NCBI RefSeq assembly: GCF_004342025.1
Contig: NZ_SLWN01000006.1
Coordinates: forward strand, 434,001-498,000
DNA: 64,000 bases
Source of the DNA: Kribbella steppae
GTDB lineage: Bacteria; Actinomycetota; Actinomycetes; Propionibacteriales; Kribbellaceae
Reading direction: 5' to 3'
Made by a program: the position numbers and the translations under genes. The notes under the pieces are model-generated. The model was not told the origin of the DNA, ran no database searches, and worked only from the letters and a program-made list of their open reading frames with translations. Shown here one piece after another: positions 34,537 through 42,395 of the stretch. Numbering within the stretch: position 1 is the first letter of the stretch; the number at the start of each line of letters is the position of its first letter.

Positions 34537-35289
34537 ATGACTGATGGGCGTTTGGACGGTGGGTTCGACGAGGGTGCCTCGTTGGTTGACGGCATCGTCC
34601 GCCGTACCGCGGGCCCATGGACCGCTTCGGTGCATGCGTTGCTCGCCCATTTGGACGCGGCCGGGTTCGAGGGTGCGCCTCGGCCGTTGGGGGTGGATGC
34701 CGAGGGGCGGGAGATGGTCAGCTTCCTGCCCGGGCAGACCGTGGGGAACGCAAGGCCCTGGCCGTCGTGGACGCACAGCGGGTCGGCGCTGGTGGACGTG
34801 GCCCGATGGCTGCGTCGCTACCACGCGGCTGTCGCCGACTTTGTCCCGCCGACGGACGCGCGCTGGCGCGAGGGCGAGACGTGGCGACCGGGCCTGATCA
34901 TCGCGCACAACGACCCAGCGCCGTACAACGCCGTCTGGAACCCGGACGGTCTGGTCGGCTTCGTCGATTGGGACATGGCCGGGCCGGTGACGGTTGAACT
35001 GGATGTCGCCTGGGTCGCCTTCTCGTGGACCCCGCTCCATGCCCCGCATGTCGTTGCCGCCGAAGGCTTCACAGACCTCGCTTCTCGCCTGCCCCGCCTC
35101 GAGCTCTTCCTCCGGGAGAACAAGTGGCAAGGCACGACCGCGGACATCATCGACCTGATCGCCGAACGGCTCACATTGCAGCTGGGTCTAATGACCCAGG
35201 CGGCCGAGGCCGGCGACCCGACGTACCAACGGATGCTGGCGGCCGGCCGGCACCTAGACCTGCAGGTCGCCCTCGACTCCTTGCCGTGA
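34537..35289 (+). CDS. APH-family phosphotransferase
   Basis: 250 residues from ATG at 34537; an ATG at 34528 is an alternative. The kinase motifs are IIAHNDPAPYNAVW near 125 and GLVGFVDWDMAGPVTVELD near 142, with a glycine-poor N-lobe of normal length. The usual catalytic HxD reads HND. Members phosphorylate small molecules or have unknown roles. It is not coupled to the upstream genes, as about 40 bases separate them. Its 3' end overlaps the convergent GNAT gene by 36 bases. Confidence 0.85.
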   Translation: MTDGRLDGGFDEGASLVDGIVRRTAGPWTASVHALLAHLDAAGFEGAPRPLGVDAEGREMVSFLPGQTVGNARPWPSWTHSGSALVDVARWLRRYHAAVADFVPPTDARWREGETWRPGLIIAHNDPAPYNAVWNPDGLVGFVDWDMAGPVTVELDVAWVAFSWTPLHAPHVVAAEGFTDLASRLPRLELFLRENKWQGTTADIIDLIAERLTLQLGLMTQAAEAGDPTYQRMLAAGRHLDLQVALDSLP

Positions 35290-35730
35290 CTCCCGCCCCG
35301 GCCGGACGACGTACGCGGTCTTCGCATCACCATCGAATCCACAGGCCTTGTAGAACCCGTGCGTGGACTCTCTTCGTGATCCCGTCATCAGCATCACCTT
35401 GTAGCAACCGGCATCCTGCGCCGCCTGCAAGGTGCCCGCCATGATCCGCTTCCCGAGCCCGGATCCCCGCACCTCGGCATCGACGACGACGTTCTCGATG
35501 ACGGCGTACGGGGCCGCACCGCGGGTGAGATTCGGGATGAGGTTCAGGTACGTCGTCGCGACGACTTTGCCGTCGACCTCGAGCACGAACAGCCGCAGAC
35601 CCGGAGCCCTCAGGATCTGCGCGAACACCTCCGCGTCGGCGCCGTCCCGCCGTACGGGATCCCCGGGATGCAGCTGCCGATACAACCGCATGACGGCCTC
35701 GAAGTCGTTGGCCCCAGCCTCGCGAAACAT
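35254..35730 (-). CDS. GNAT-family N-acetyltransferase
   Basis: 158 residues from ATG at 35730; a GTG at 35751 that overlaps the upstream SDR stop is also possible and would give coupled translation. The GNAT core is clear: APYAVIENVVVDAEVRGSGL and GLGKRIMAGTLQAAQDAGCY (acetyl-CoA loop V-x4-RGSGLGK), then SRRESTHGFYKACGF. The acceptor is unknown. Confidence 0.88.
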   Translation of the reverse strand: MFREAGANDFEAVMRLYRQLHPGDPVRRDGADAEVFAQILRAPGLRLFVLEVDGKVVATTYLNLIPNLTRGAAPYAVIENVVVDAEVRGSGLGKRIMAGTLQAAQDAGCYKVMLMTGSRRESTHGFYKACGFDGDAKTAYVVRPGRESRQGVEGDLQV

Positions 35731-35747
35731 GGGCTGAAGCCTATGGG

Positions 35748-36497
35748 TCACCAGGGCACAGGGCCATCTTCGCTGAAGAAGCCGGCGGTCGGACTATCGG
35801 CGTCGAGCGTGGCCAGGCGGACCAGGACCGCGGCGCCCTCCGCGACCGTGAGAAAACCGGTGTGGTTGTTGCTGTCGGTGTCGACGAAGCCAGGGGCGAC
35901 GGCGTTGACGAGGAAGCCGTCCTTGCGCAGTTCGTTGGCGTACTGGACCGTCAGCGCGTTGAGCGCAGCCTTGGACGGCACGTACGCCGCCGACGGCAGG
36001 AGTGCTGCGAACGGGCCGTCCGGATCACTGGTGAGGGTCAGCGACCCGCCGTGACTGCTGACGTTGACGATGCGCGGTGCCGGTGACCGCCGCAGCAATG
36101 GCAGCATCGCGTTGGTCACCGCGATCACCCCGAAGACGTTGGTGTCGAACACCGCCCGGACCATCTCCAGCTCGACGGTGCTGGGGACCTGATCGAAGGC
36201 GTCCTGGGGCGATACCTGTCCGGAACCGGTGATGCCGGCGTTGTTGATCAGTACGTCGAGGTGTCCGAACTGCTCCTCGATCTGCTTCGCCGCCTCCCGG
36301 ACGGTGGTCGGATCGGTGACATCCAGGGTGACCGCGTGCACGTCACCGCCTTCCGCTCGCAGTGCCTCAGCAGCCTCCTCGCCGCGCCGCGGGTCCCTGG
36401 CGCCGATCAGGACCGACATACCCAGCGCAGCGAGTTGCTCGGCAGCTCCACGGCCGATGCCCTTGTTCGCCCCTGTCACTAGCGCGATCTTGCTCAT
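35748..36497 (-). CDS. SDR-family oxidoreductase (carbonyl-reductase-like)
   Basis: 249 residues from ATG at 36497; the longer open frame upstream has no SDR-like sequence. Cofactor loop TGANKGIG at 8-15, NNAG at 85-88, Ser148 in NVSSHGG, and Tyr172-xxx-Lys176 (YVPSKAA). The short IGARDPRRGEEAAEALRAEG and the middle loop resemble plant-type and human carbonyl reductases. Its stop overlaps a potential GTG of the GNAT gene. Confidence 0.9.
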   Translation of the reverse strand: MSKIALVTGANKGIGRGAAEQLAALGMSVLIGARDPRRGEEAAEALRAEGGDVHAVTLDVTDPTTVREAAKQIEEQFGHLDVLINNAGITGSGQVSPQDAFDQVPSTVELEMVRAVFDTNVFGVIAVTNAMLPLLRRSPAPRIVNVSSHGGSLTLTSDPDGPFAALLPSAAYVPSKAALNALTVQYANELRKDGFLVNAVAPGFVDTDSNNHTGFLTVAEGAAVLVRLATLDADSPTAGFFSEDGPVPW

Positions 36498-36619
36498 GCC
36501 TTCGTCCTCACTTCGTCCTCTGTGCGCACTGAACGAACACAAGATGCCGACGACCGAGCCGCTGTGACGGTGTCGCCAGGTGACGAACACCACCGCCTGC
36601 AGATGTCACAAAGGTGCAG

Positions 36620-37129
36620 CTACCAACATCGGCCGAGCCGAAGCCAGCTTCGAGTGAGGCGAGGTTCCCAACCGGACTGGGTCTGAAGGTGGGTTGCTTC
36701 GAAGAGGAGAGGGTGGGCGGGACGGCTCGTTGCGAGGTGGCGTACGACGGGGAGCGCGAGCGCGGAGGTGTCGTCGGGATCGAGCTCGTTCGGATCGAGC
36801 CAGTCGATGGCTTGGATGCCTGGTTCGACGAGACGGGGGCGGTGGTCGGCTGCTGGCGTCGCCAAGAAGTAGAGGATGCCGACCGCGCGGTGGCGCCAGT
36901 GGTGGCGGCATTCGGCGACAAGGTGGGTGACGTCGACTTGGAGGCCGGTTTCCTCGAAGGTCTCGCGGGTTGCTGCTTCGGCAGGAGTTTCGCCGGGCTC
37001 CACGTGTCCGCCGGGCAGTTCCCAGCGGACTACGCCGAGGCGCTCATGGCGAACCATCAAGACGTGGCCTGCTGAGTTGAGGGTGCACGTGAAGGCTGTG
37101 AGTCGTTGGGGTAGGTGCAGGGCGGTCAT
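36620..37129 (-). CDS. Nudix hydrolase
   Basis: 169 residues. A complete Nudix box lies near residues 40-63: GGHVEPGETP, then the core REtxEExGL as RETFEETGL. Substrate class is not evident. The ATG overlaps the stop of a shortened RidA gene upstream (ATGA), so both are probably on one transcript. The C-terminal tail after about residue 140 is basic and poorly structured. Confidence 0.88.
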   Translation of the reverse strand: MTALHLPQRLTAFTCTLNSAGHVLMVRHERLGVVRWELPGGHVEPGETPAEAATRETFEETGLQVDVTHLVAECRHHWRHRAVGILYFLATPAADHRPRLVEPGIQAIDWLDPNELDPDDTSALALPVVRHLATSRPAHPLLFEATHLQTQSGWEPRLTRSWLRLGRCW

Positions 37130-37407
37130 GGGGTGGAGTCGTGGAAGCGGTTCGGCGGGACTACCGCGATGGGGAGTACCTCGACGAGGAGTTCGGGGAT
37201 GACGACCTCGGCGAGGATCGCCTGCACGTTCTCGAAGCTCTTGCGGAGCTGGGTCGCGGCGTCGCCGACTCCGACCACCACGCTGTTCGGATCCCAGGCG
37301 ACCTGCCCGGTCACATGGATGACGCGCCCTTCGGGCTGGATCACGCCCTGGTTGAACGCTCGCCCGTCAGGTGCCCAAACACCCGCTGGATTGAAGTGTC
37401 TGACCAT
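37126..37407 (-). pseudogene. RidA-family copy with an internal deletion
   Basis: 93 residues compared with about 130 for RidA (YjgF) enzymes. The front is normal (MVRHFNPAGVWAPDGRAFNQ, HVTGQVAWDPNSVVVGVGD, FENVQAILAE). It then jumps directly to the C-terminal strand PELLVEVLPIAVVP. The roughly 40 missing residues hold the strand with the catalytic Arg that binds the imine substrate. Activity is therefore unlikely, although the frame is intact and coupled to the Nudix gene. It could still fold as part of a trimer, but I regard it as decaying. Confidence 0.75.
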
Positions 37408-37427
37408 CCACGGAGTCTAGGCAGACG

Positions 37428-37826
37428 TCAGGGCCGCCCGACGAGAAGGCAGAACGGGTGACCGGCTGGGTCGGCCAGGACGTACAGGGGCTCGCCGCCT
37501 TCGGTCGTGCGGTCGAGGAGCACCTCGGCGCCGAGGTCCACCGCACGCTGTTTGTGGTGCTGCAGTTCTTCGAGCGACGGCACGGCGTAGTCGACGTGCA
37601 ACTGCATCGGCACGTCATGCGACGGCCAGGTCGATCGCGGCAGGACGCTGACCTGCTGAAACGCCAACTGACGATTCCCGTCGTCATCTACCAGAACCAG
37701 CCAGTCGGCATCGTCGACAGACCCGTCGGCCGGCCGCTCATCCCCAGGCCGGTACCGCAAACCGAGCAGTTTCCGGTAGAACTCCGCCAACCCACGCACA
37801 TCCGTCGTGTCCAGCGCCGTGTGCAT
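37428..37826 (-). CDS. VOC-family (glyoxalase-like) protein
   Basis: 132 residues from ATG at 37826, behind GAGGAAG; the frame is open further upstream without family sequence. VOC features: MHTALDTTDVRGLAEFYRKL at the start, MQLHVDYAVPSLEELQHHKQ in the second beta-alpha unit, and VLADPAGHPFCLLVG at the end. Metal ligands cannot be assigned with confidence. The protein is one of several single- or double-unit VOC proteins in the window. Confidence 0.88.
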   Translation of the reverse strand: MHTALDTTDVRGLAEFYRKLLGLRYRPGDERPADGSVDDADWLVLVDDDGNRQLAFQQVSVLPRSTWPSHDVPMQLHVDYAVPSLEELQHHKQRAVDLGAEVLLDRTTEGGEPLYVLADPAGHPFCLLVGRP

Positions 37827-37917
37827 CTTCCTCGGATATCCCGCCACAACAACCGTCTCCTCAACCACCGCAGCCCACGAACTACCCACTGACTATCACC
37901 CACCCCGACCATCCCAG

Positions 37918-38334
37918 CTAGGCGGCTGAGCTCCGGGCGTGGTGGAACATCACGGCGATGGCGGCCAACTGAGCGAGGATGGCCGCCGCGGTGAGGGTGG
38001 ACGGGTCCGCGGTGAGGCGGACGGTCGAGATGATCGGGCAGAGGAGCCAGAGACAGGCGATGAACAGATAGAGCCTGGGGCCCAGGGTTCCGTCGCGGGC
38101 GAGGCGGAGGGCGGCGCGGCGAGGCTCGATCAGGCGGAGGATCGCGACCGCGGCGCTCATCGCGAGGGCGACCGTGATGCTGGCGGGCGCGGTCTCCATG
38201 AGCGGGGTCTGCACGGTGCGCGAGAGGCCGAGCAGGGCCGGCGCGCCCAGTGCGAGCACGATCGCGACGACGGCCAACGCGTCTCCCGGCGGCCAACCGG
38301 AGGCGCGTTGGCGCTCAACAGGTTCGCCCGACAC
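37918..38334 (-). CDS. Small four-helix membrane protein, unknown function
   Basis: 138 residues from a GTG at 38334. Four hydrophobic helices are apparent: ALAVVAIVLALGAPALLGL, ASITVALAMSAAVAILRL, LYLFIACLWLLCPIISTV and LTAAAILAQLAAIAVMF, with basic residues between helices 2 and 3 suggesting a cytoplasmic loop. I recognise no family. It is divergent from the DUF4037-like gene, 59 bases away. Confidence 0.65.
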   Translation of the reverse strand: MSGEPVERQRASGWPPGDALAVVAIVLALGAPALLGLSRTVQTPLMETAPASITVALAMSAAVAILRLIEPRRAALRLARDGTLGPRLYLFIACLWLLCPIISTVRLTADPSTLTAAAILAQLAAIAVMFHHARSSAA

Positions 38335-38393
38335 GCGGTCACGGTATCGGAAATCCCCTCGTGTGATGCAGGCAGGTCCGGCAGTATCGAGGT

Positions 38394-39401
38394 GTGGATG
38401 GACGGGGGTTGGCTCGCGCGTACTACGACGACGTGGTCGGACCGTTGCTCGCGGCAAAGTGGCCGGAGCTCCAGCACGCTGCCGGTCGGCTCGGCGGTGG
38501 CTCCGACGTACTGGGTCTCGACGATGCGACCTCCCGGGACCACGACTGGGGTCTGCGCCTCACGCTCCTCGTCGACGAGGCGAGCCGCGACGAGGTGGAC
38601 GCGTATCTCGCCGCGGAGTTGCCCAAGACGTACGCCGGTCTGCCGACGCACTTCCCGTTCACCGGACAGACCGAGAGCATCCACCACGTCGAGGTCGCGT
38701 CGGCGGAGGGATTTGTCCGCGGGCGGCTCGGCTTCGACCCTCGGGACGAATTGTCGACAATCGACTGGCTGACCGTGACCGGCCAAGCTGTCCTGGAGGT
38801 GGTCGGCGGGCCGGTGTTCGTCGATCAGGTCGGCGACATCTCCGCCGTCCGGGATCGGCTGCAGTGGTACCCGGATGACGTCTGGCGATACGTCCTGGCG
38901 TGCGACTGGCTCCGGCTGCAGGAGGAGATGCCGTTGATGAGCCGCGCCGGGGATCTCGGCGACGACATCGGTTCACGGGTGATCGCGGCGCGGCTCGTCG
39001 ACGTCGCGGTGCACCTGGCGTTCATGATCGAGCGGCGTTGGCCGCCGTACCCGAAATGGCGCGGGACGCTGTTCGCTGAACTGCCTTGTGCGCGCGAGGT
39101 GGGTGACGCGCTGCGGAAGACTTTGAAGGCTGACCATTGGCGCTACCGGCAGCAGCAGCTCGGCAGGGCCCTGGAGCATCTGCTGAACCGGCAGCGCGCG
39201 GTCGGGTTGCCCGCTCCGGGGCCGGCGACGGTGGACTTCTTCGATCGTCCGTACCTGCACGCGAACGACGCGATCATCGCCACGCTGCTGGCCGACGCTC
39301 CTGACCTGCCCCGAGGCCGGGGGAGCGTTGAGCAGCGGACGGACAACGTCGCCGTACTCGTTGATCCTGCTGCGCGACGAGCCGCCGTCACCCATCCTTA
39401 G
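38394..39401 (+). CDS. DUF4037-like protein with a nucleotidyltransferase-like fold
   Basis: 335 residues. The N-terminus has a GGGSDVLGLDDATSRDHDWG segment (about 34-53), like the GS...D.D part of the nucleotidyltransferase fold, followed by LRLTLLVDE. A helical C-terminal half (WYPDDVWRYVLACDWLRLQE, LVDVAVHLAFMIERRWPPYP) completes a DUF4037-like architecture. No enzyme activity has been firmly assigned to this family. The protein is one of three nucleotidyltransferase-like proteins in the window. Confidence 0.78.
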   Translation: MDGRGLARAYYDDVVGPLLAAKWPELQHAAGRLGGGSDVLGLDDATSRDHDWGLRLTLLVDEASRDEVDAYLAAELPKTYAGLPTHFPFTGQTESIHHVEVASAEGFVRGRLGFDPRDELSTIDWLTVTGQAVLEVVGGPVFVDQVGDISAVRDRLQWYPDDVWRYVLACDWLRLQEEMPLMSRAGDLGDDIGSRVIAARLVDVAVHLAFMIERRWPPYPKWRGTLFAELPCAREVGDALRKTLKADHWRYRQQQLGRALEHLLNRQRAVGLPAPGPATVDFFDRPYLHANDAIIATLLADAPDLPRGRGSVEQRTDNVAVLVDPAARRAAVTHP

Positions 39402-39404
39402 CCG

Positions 39405-40241
39405 TCAGCCCCTCGGCTCTTTCCGTCCGTGGGCGACCAGCAGCTCGATGCGAGTGACCTCGTCCCGCATCATCGGCAGGTCGGCGACGACCTCCAGGTA
39501 CCAGTGCTGTGAGTTGTACTTCGCGTCCCAGCACGGGGCGGGGTCCGCGGGGACGGCGATCTGGAAGGGGGAAGAGATCGATACGCCGGGCCGCAGCTCA
39601 GCTTCGCCGGAAAGCGTCACGACGGCCTCGACGTCGCGCTCGACGATGCCGTCCTGCTCGTGGCGCTCGCTGACCAGTTGAACACGCAAGCCCCGCGTGT
39701 GCTGTTCGACGGTCGGGTTCGCGGTCACAGTGCCGGCCAGATTGCCACCAGGCCGAAGCTCTCGGGTCGTGAGCTCGACGGTCATCGGTATCTCGGTCGC
39801 ATACTCCGTCGGAGTCTGCGTGCGATGTGCCAGCATGCCGGGGGCGCCTTGGACGACCAGCGGCGCCTCGTCCCAAGCGTCGAAGCCTCGACGACGGTCC
39901 ACGATGGCCCGGACCTCCCAAGCGACGGCGGCGTCGACGCTCGGGGGTGCCTCCTGTGGGAGGCACAAGCTGAAGACCCGCTGACCGGGCTCCGGGGTAC
40001 CGGCGAACAGTGGGACCGTCTGGACCGGCACCCACTCGGTGGTCCAGCCCTCCGAGTCCTCCCCGGCGCTGTCCCGGCTGACCCGACAGTAGGAGTTCAG
40101 ATAGCCGAGCTCGATCCGGCCACCTTGAACCTTGGCGTCGATCTTCCCGACGTCAACGCGGCAGATGATCTCCTCGCCGGCGGCAACCGTCGACGGCTCG
40201 ACGGTCAACTGGACCGGAGTCTTCCGGCCGAACGGCACCAT
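39405..40241 (-). CDS. Arrestin-like protein related to sporulation-control Spo0M
   Basis: 278 residues, almost all predicted beta: VQLTVEPSTVAAGEEIICRV, QGGRIELGYL, then an AVAWEVRAIVDRR unit and repeated strands. Two arrestin-like beta-sandwich halves are likely, separated near residue 130. Bacterial Spo0M/SpoOM proteins have this fold. The link is by shape and a few motifs, so it is tentative. It is convergent with the DUF4037-like gene, only 3 bases apart. Confidence 0.55.
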   Translation of the reverse strand: MVPFGRKTPVQLTVEPSTVAAGEEIICRVDVGKIDAKVQGGRIELGYLNSYCRVSRDSAGEDSEGWTTEWVPVQTVPLFAGTPEPGQRVFSLCLPQEAPPSVDAAVAWEVRAIVDRRRGFDAWDEAPLVVQGAPGMLAHRTQTPTEYATEIPMTVELTTRELRPGGNLAGTVTANPTVEQHTRGLRVQLVSERHEQDGIVERDVEAVVTLSGEAELRPGVSISSPFQIAVPADPAPCWDAKYNSQHWYLEVVADLPMMRDEVTRIELLVAHGRKEPRG

Positions 40242-40284
40242 AGGCTGACATTACGCCGCACGGCTGGCACCCGCGAGACCCTTC

Positions 40285-41253
40285 CTAACGCCGCCGGCCC
40301 GGTACGTCGCCCGCCGATGGATCACGAAAGGCGCGCCGGTAGGTGTCCGGCGGCACCGCGACGACCCGCTTGAACTGGCGCCGCAGTGTGGTGGCCGTAC
40401 CCATCCCAGTCGCCACAGCGATCGACTCGACACTCTGATCCGTCGTCTCCAGCAGCTCCTGAGCGCGCCGTACCCGCTGGGTCAGCAGCCACTGCAGCGG
40501 CGTCTGCCCGGTCACCGATCGGAACTGCCGACCAAGGTGGCGAGGACTCGTGTTCGCCCGCCGAGCCATGTCAGTCACGGTCAACGGCTCGTCCAGCCGC
40601 TCGAGCACCCACGCGAGCAACTGGGCAAGCCTGTGGTCGCCGTTCACCTCGACCGGCGTCGCCACGAACTGCGCCTGGCCGCCAGACCGGTGCGGCGGTA
40701 CGACGAGACGCCTGGCAACGCTGTTGGCGATCGCGGCCCCGTGATCGAGGTGGATCAGGTGGAGACTGAGGTCCACCGCGGCGGCCTTGCCGGCTGAAGT
40801 GAGCACGCTGCCGTTGTCCGTGTAGAGCACGTCCGGATCAACCTCGGCCAGCGGATACCGCGCACTCAGCTCCGCAGTGTGCCCCCAGTGCGTGGTCGCG
40901 CGCCGACCGTCGAGCAGTCCCGCAGCGCCGAGTACGAACGCGCCCGTGCACAGCGACGCCACCCGCGCACCCGCCTCATGGGCAGCACGTACGGCGTCGA
41001 CCAGCTCGGGCGGCGGTGGTTCGTCGACATCGGCGCACGCCGGCACGATCACGGTGTCGGCGCTCACCAGGCGGTCGAGCCCGTGGTCGGGCTCGACCGA
41101 GAACGGGCCGACCTGGACCGGACCCGGTCCGCAGAGCAGTACGTCGTACCAGCTCCCCGATGCCTCGAGCGGGGGATTGCCGAAGATCTCGTAGGCGACG
41201 CCGAGCTCGAAATGGAGCAGGTGGCCGGCGGTCGCCAGCGCGACGGTGTGCAT
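40285..41253 (-). CDS. GlxA-type AraC regulator (DJ-1/PfpI plus helix-turn-helix)
   Basis: 322 residues from ATG at 41253; an in-frame ATG at 41271 is also possible. The N-terminal DJ-1/PfpI domain has VASLCTGAFVLGAAGLLDG with its Cys near residue 105, and WGHTAELSARYP after it. The C-terminal AraC domain has the helix pair DMARRANTSPRHLGRQFRSV and IAVATGMGTATTLRRQFKRV. It is divergent, by about 90 bases, from a reductase-like gene that is probably its target. Confidence 0.9.
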   Translation of the reverse strand: MHTVALATAGHLLHFELGVAYEIFGNPPLEASGSWYDVLLCGPGPVQVGPFSVEPDHGLDRLVSADTVIVPACADVDEPPPPELVDAVRAAHEAGARVASLCTGAFVLGAAGLLDGRRATTHWGHTAELSARYPLAEVDPDVLYTDNGSVLTSAGKAAAVDLSLHLIHLDHGAAIANSVARRLVVPPHRSGGQAQFVATPVEVNGDHRLAQLLAWVLERLDEPLTVTDMARRANTSPRHLGRQFRSVTGQTPLQWLLTQRVRRAQELLETTDQSVESIAVATGMGTATTLRRQFKRVVAVPPDTYRRAFRDPSAGDVPGRRR

Positions 41254-41346
41254 GTCCGAAAGTGTACGCATGGTGGCGTTCCGGACTCTCACGCTCGTGC
41301 CCGTCGGACGGCGAGACTCGTCGCACCAACGAGTGGAGGAACACGG

Positions 41347-42324
41347 ATGTCTGCAGTAGTGGTCTATGGAGCGACCGGGCACACCGGCCGCTTCGTCGTC
41401 GCCGAACTGGCCGAGCGCGGCTTCACGCCGATCGTCTCCGGTCGTGACGCGGCCCGGCTGAGCGGAGACGACGTACGCCCGGCGACGGTGGACGACGCGG
41501 GTGCGCTGGACCGTGCGCTCGACGGTGCGGCAGCGGTCATCAACTGCGCCGGCCCGTTCGCCACGACCGCCGGCCCGGTGATCGAGGCGGCCCTGCGTGC
41601 CGGGATCCCGTACGTCGATGTCGCGGCCGAGATCGAGGCGAACGTGTCGACGTTCGCCGACTACGCCAAGGCCGAGACACCAGTGGTTCCGGCGATGGCG
41701 TTCTACGGCGGACTGGGTGACCTGCTCGTGACCGCGGCGCTGGGGGAGTGGACCACAGCGGATGAGGTGCGCGTCGCGTATGGCTTGAACAGTTGGCATC
41801 CCACGCCGGGCACTCGGATGGCGGGTCAGGTGTCGCACGATCGGCGGGCGGGTCGGCGGGTGCGCTTCCGGAACGGTGCGCTGGAGTACCACGACGACAA
41901 GCCGACGCAGCAGGACTGGCTGTTCCCGGAGCCGCTCGGCCGGCGCACGGTGATCGCTGACTTCACCATGGCTGATGTCGTGACAGTTCCCAGTCATGTC
42001 GACGTACCAGACGTGCGGACGTGTATGACAATCGAGGCGGCAACAGACCTGGCGAACCCGGACACGCCGGCGCCCCCGGCGCACGGGGATGCCGACCAGA
42101 CGTTCGTTGTCGACGTCCTGGTCCGCGCCGACGGCGTCGAACGTCGGGCGATCGCCCGGGGTGGAGACATCTACGCGGTCACCGCGCCCTTGGCGGTCGA
42201 AGCGGTACGGCGGTTGCTCGCCGGACAAACGCGAACAACGGGGGTGGCCTCGGCCGGAGCCATGTTCGACGCGGCCGATTTCCTGCGGTCGCTGGCGCCG
42301 CACCTCTCGGTCGAGCTGCCATAA
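41347..42324 (+). CDS. Saccharopine-dehydrogenase-like NAD(P)-binding reductase
   Basis: 325 residues. Opens with the Rossmann strand VVVYGATGHTGRFVVAELAE and continues GAAAVINCAGPFATTAGPVI and GIPYVDVAAEIEANVSTFAD. These features place it with the saccharopine dehydrogenase/trans-acting enoyl reductase type of NAD(P)-binding proteins. The length and sequence differ from lysine biosynthesis enzymes, so the role is open. The divergent GlxA-type regulator suggests an inducible step. The gene is not part of an evident pathway cluster. Confidence 0.85.
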   Translation: MSAVVVYGATGHTGRFVVAELAERGFTPIVSGRDAARLSGDDVRPATVDDAGALDRALDGAAAVINCAGPFATTAGPVIEAALRAGIPYVDVAAEIEANVSTFADYAKAETPVVPAMAFYGGLGDLLVTAALGEWTTADEVRVAYGLNSWHPTPGTRMAGQVSHDRRAGRRVRFRNGALEYHDDKPTQQDWLFPEPLGRRTVIADFTMADVVTVPSHVDVPDVRTCMTIEAATDLANPDTPAPPAHGDADQTFVVDVLVRADGVERRAIARGGDIYAVTAPLAVEAVRRLLAGQTRTTGVASAGAMFDAADFLRSLAPHLSVELP

Positions 42325-42395
42325 CGCCATACCTGCGAGAGGATGTGAGTCTCCCCGCAGCACGTCCGCCCACGTCCAGCCGGAGGCCGCCCACC

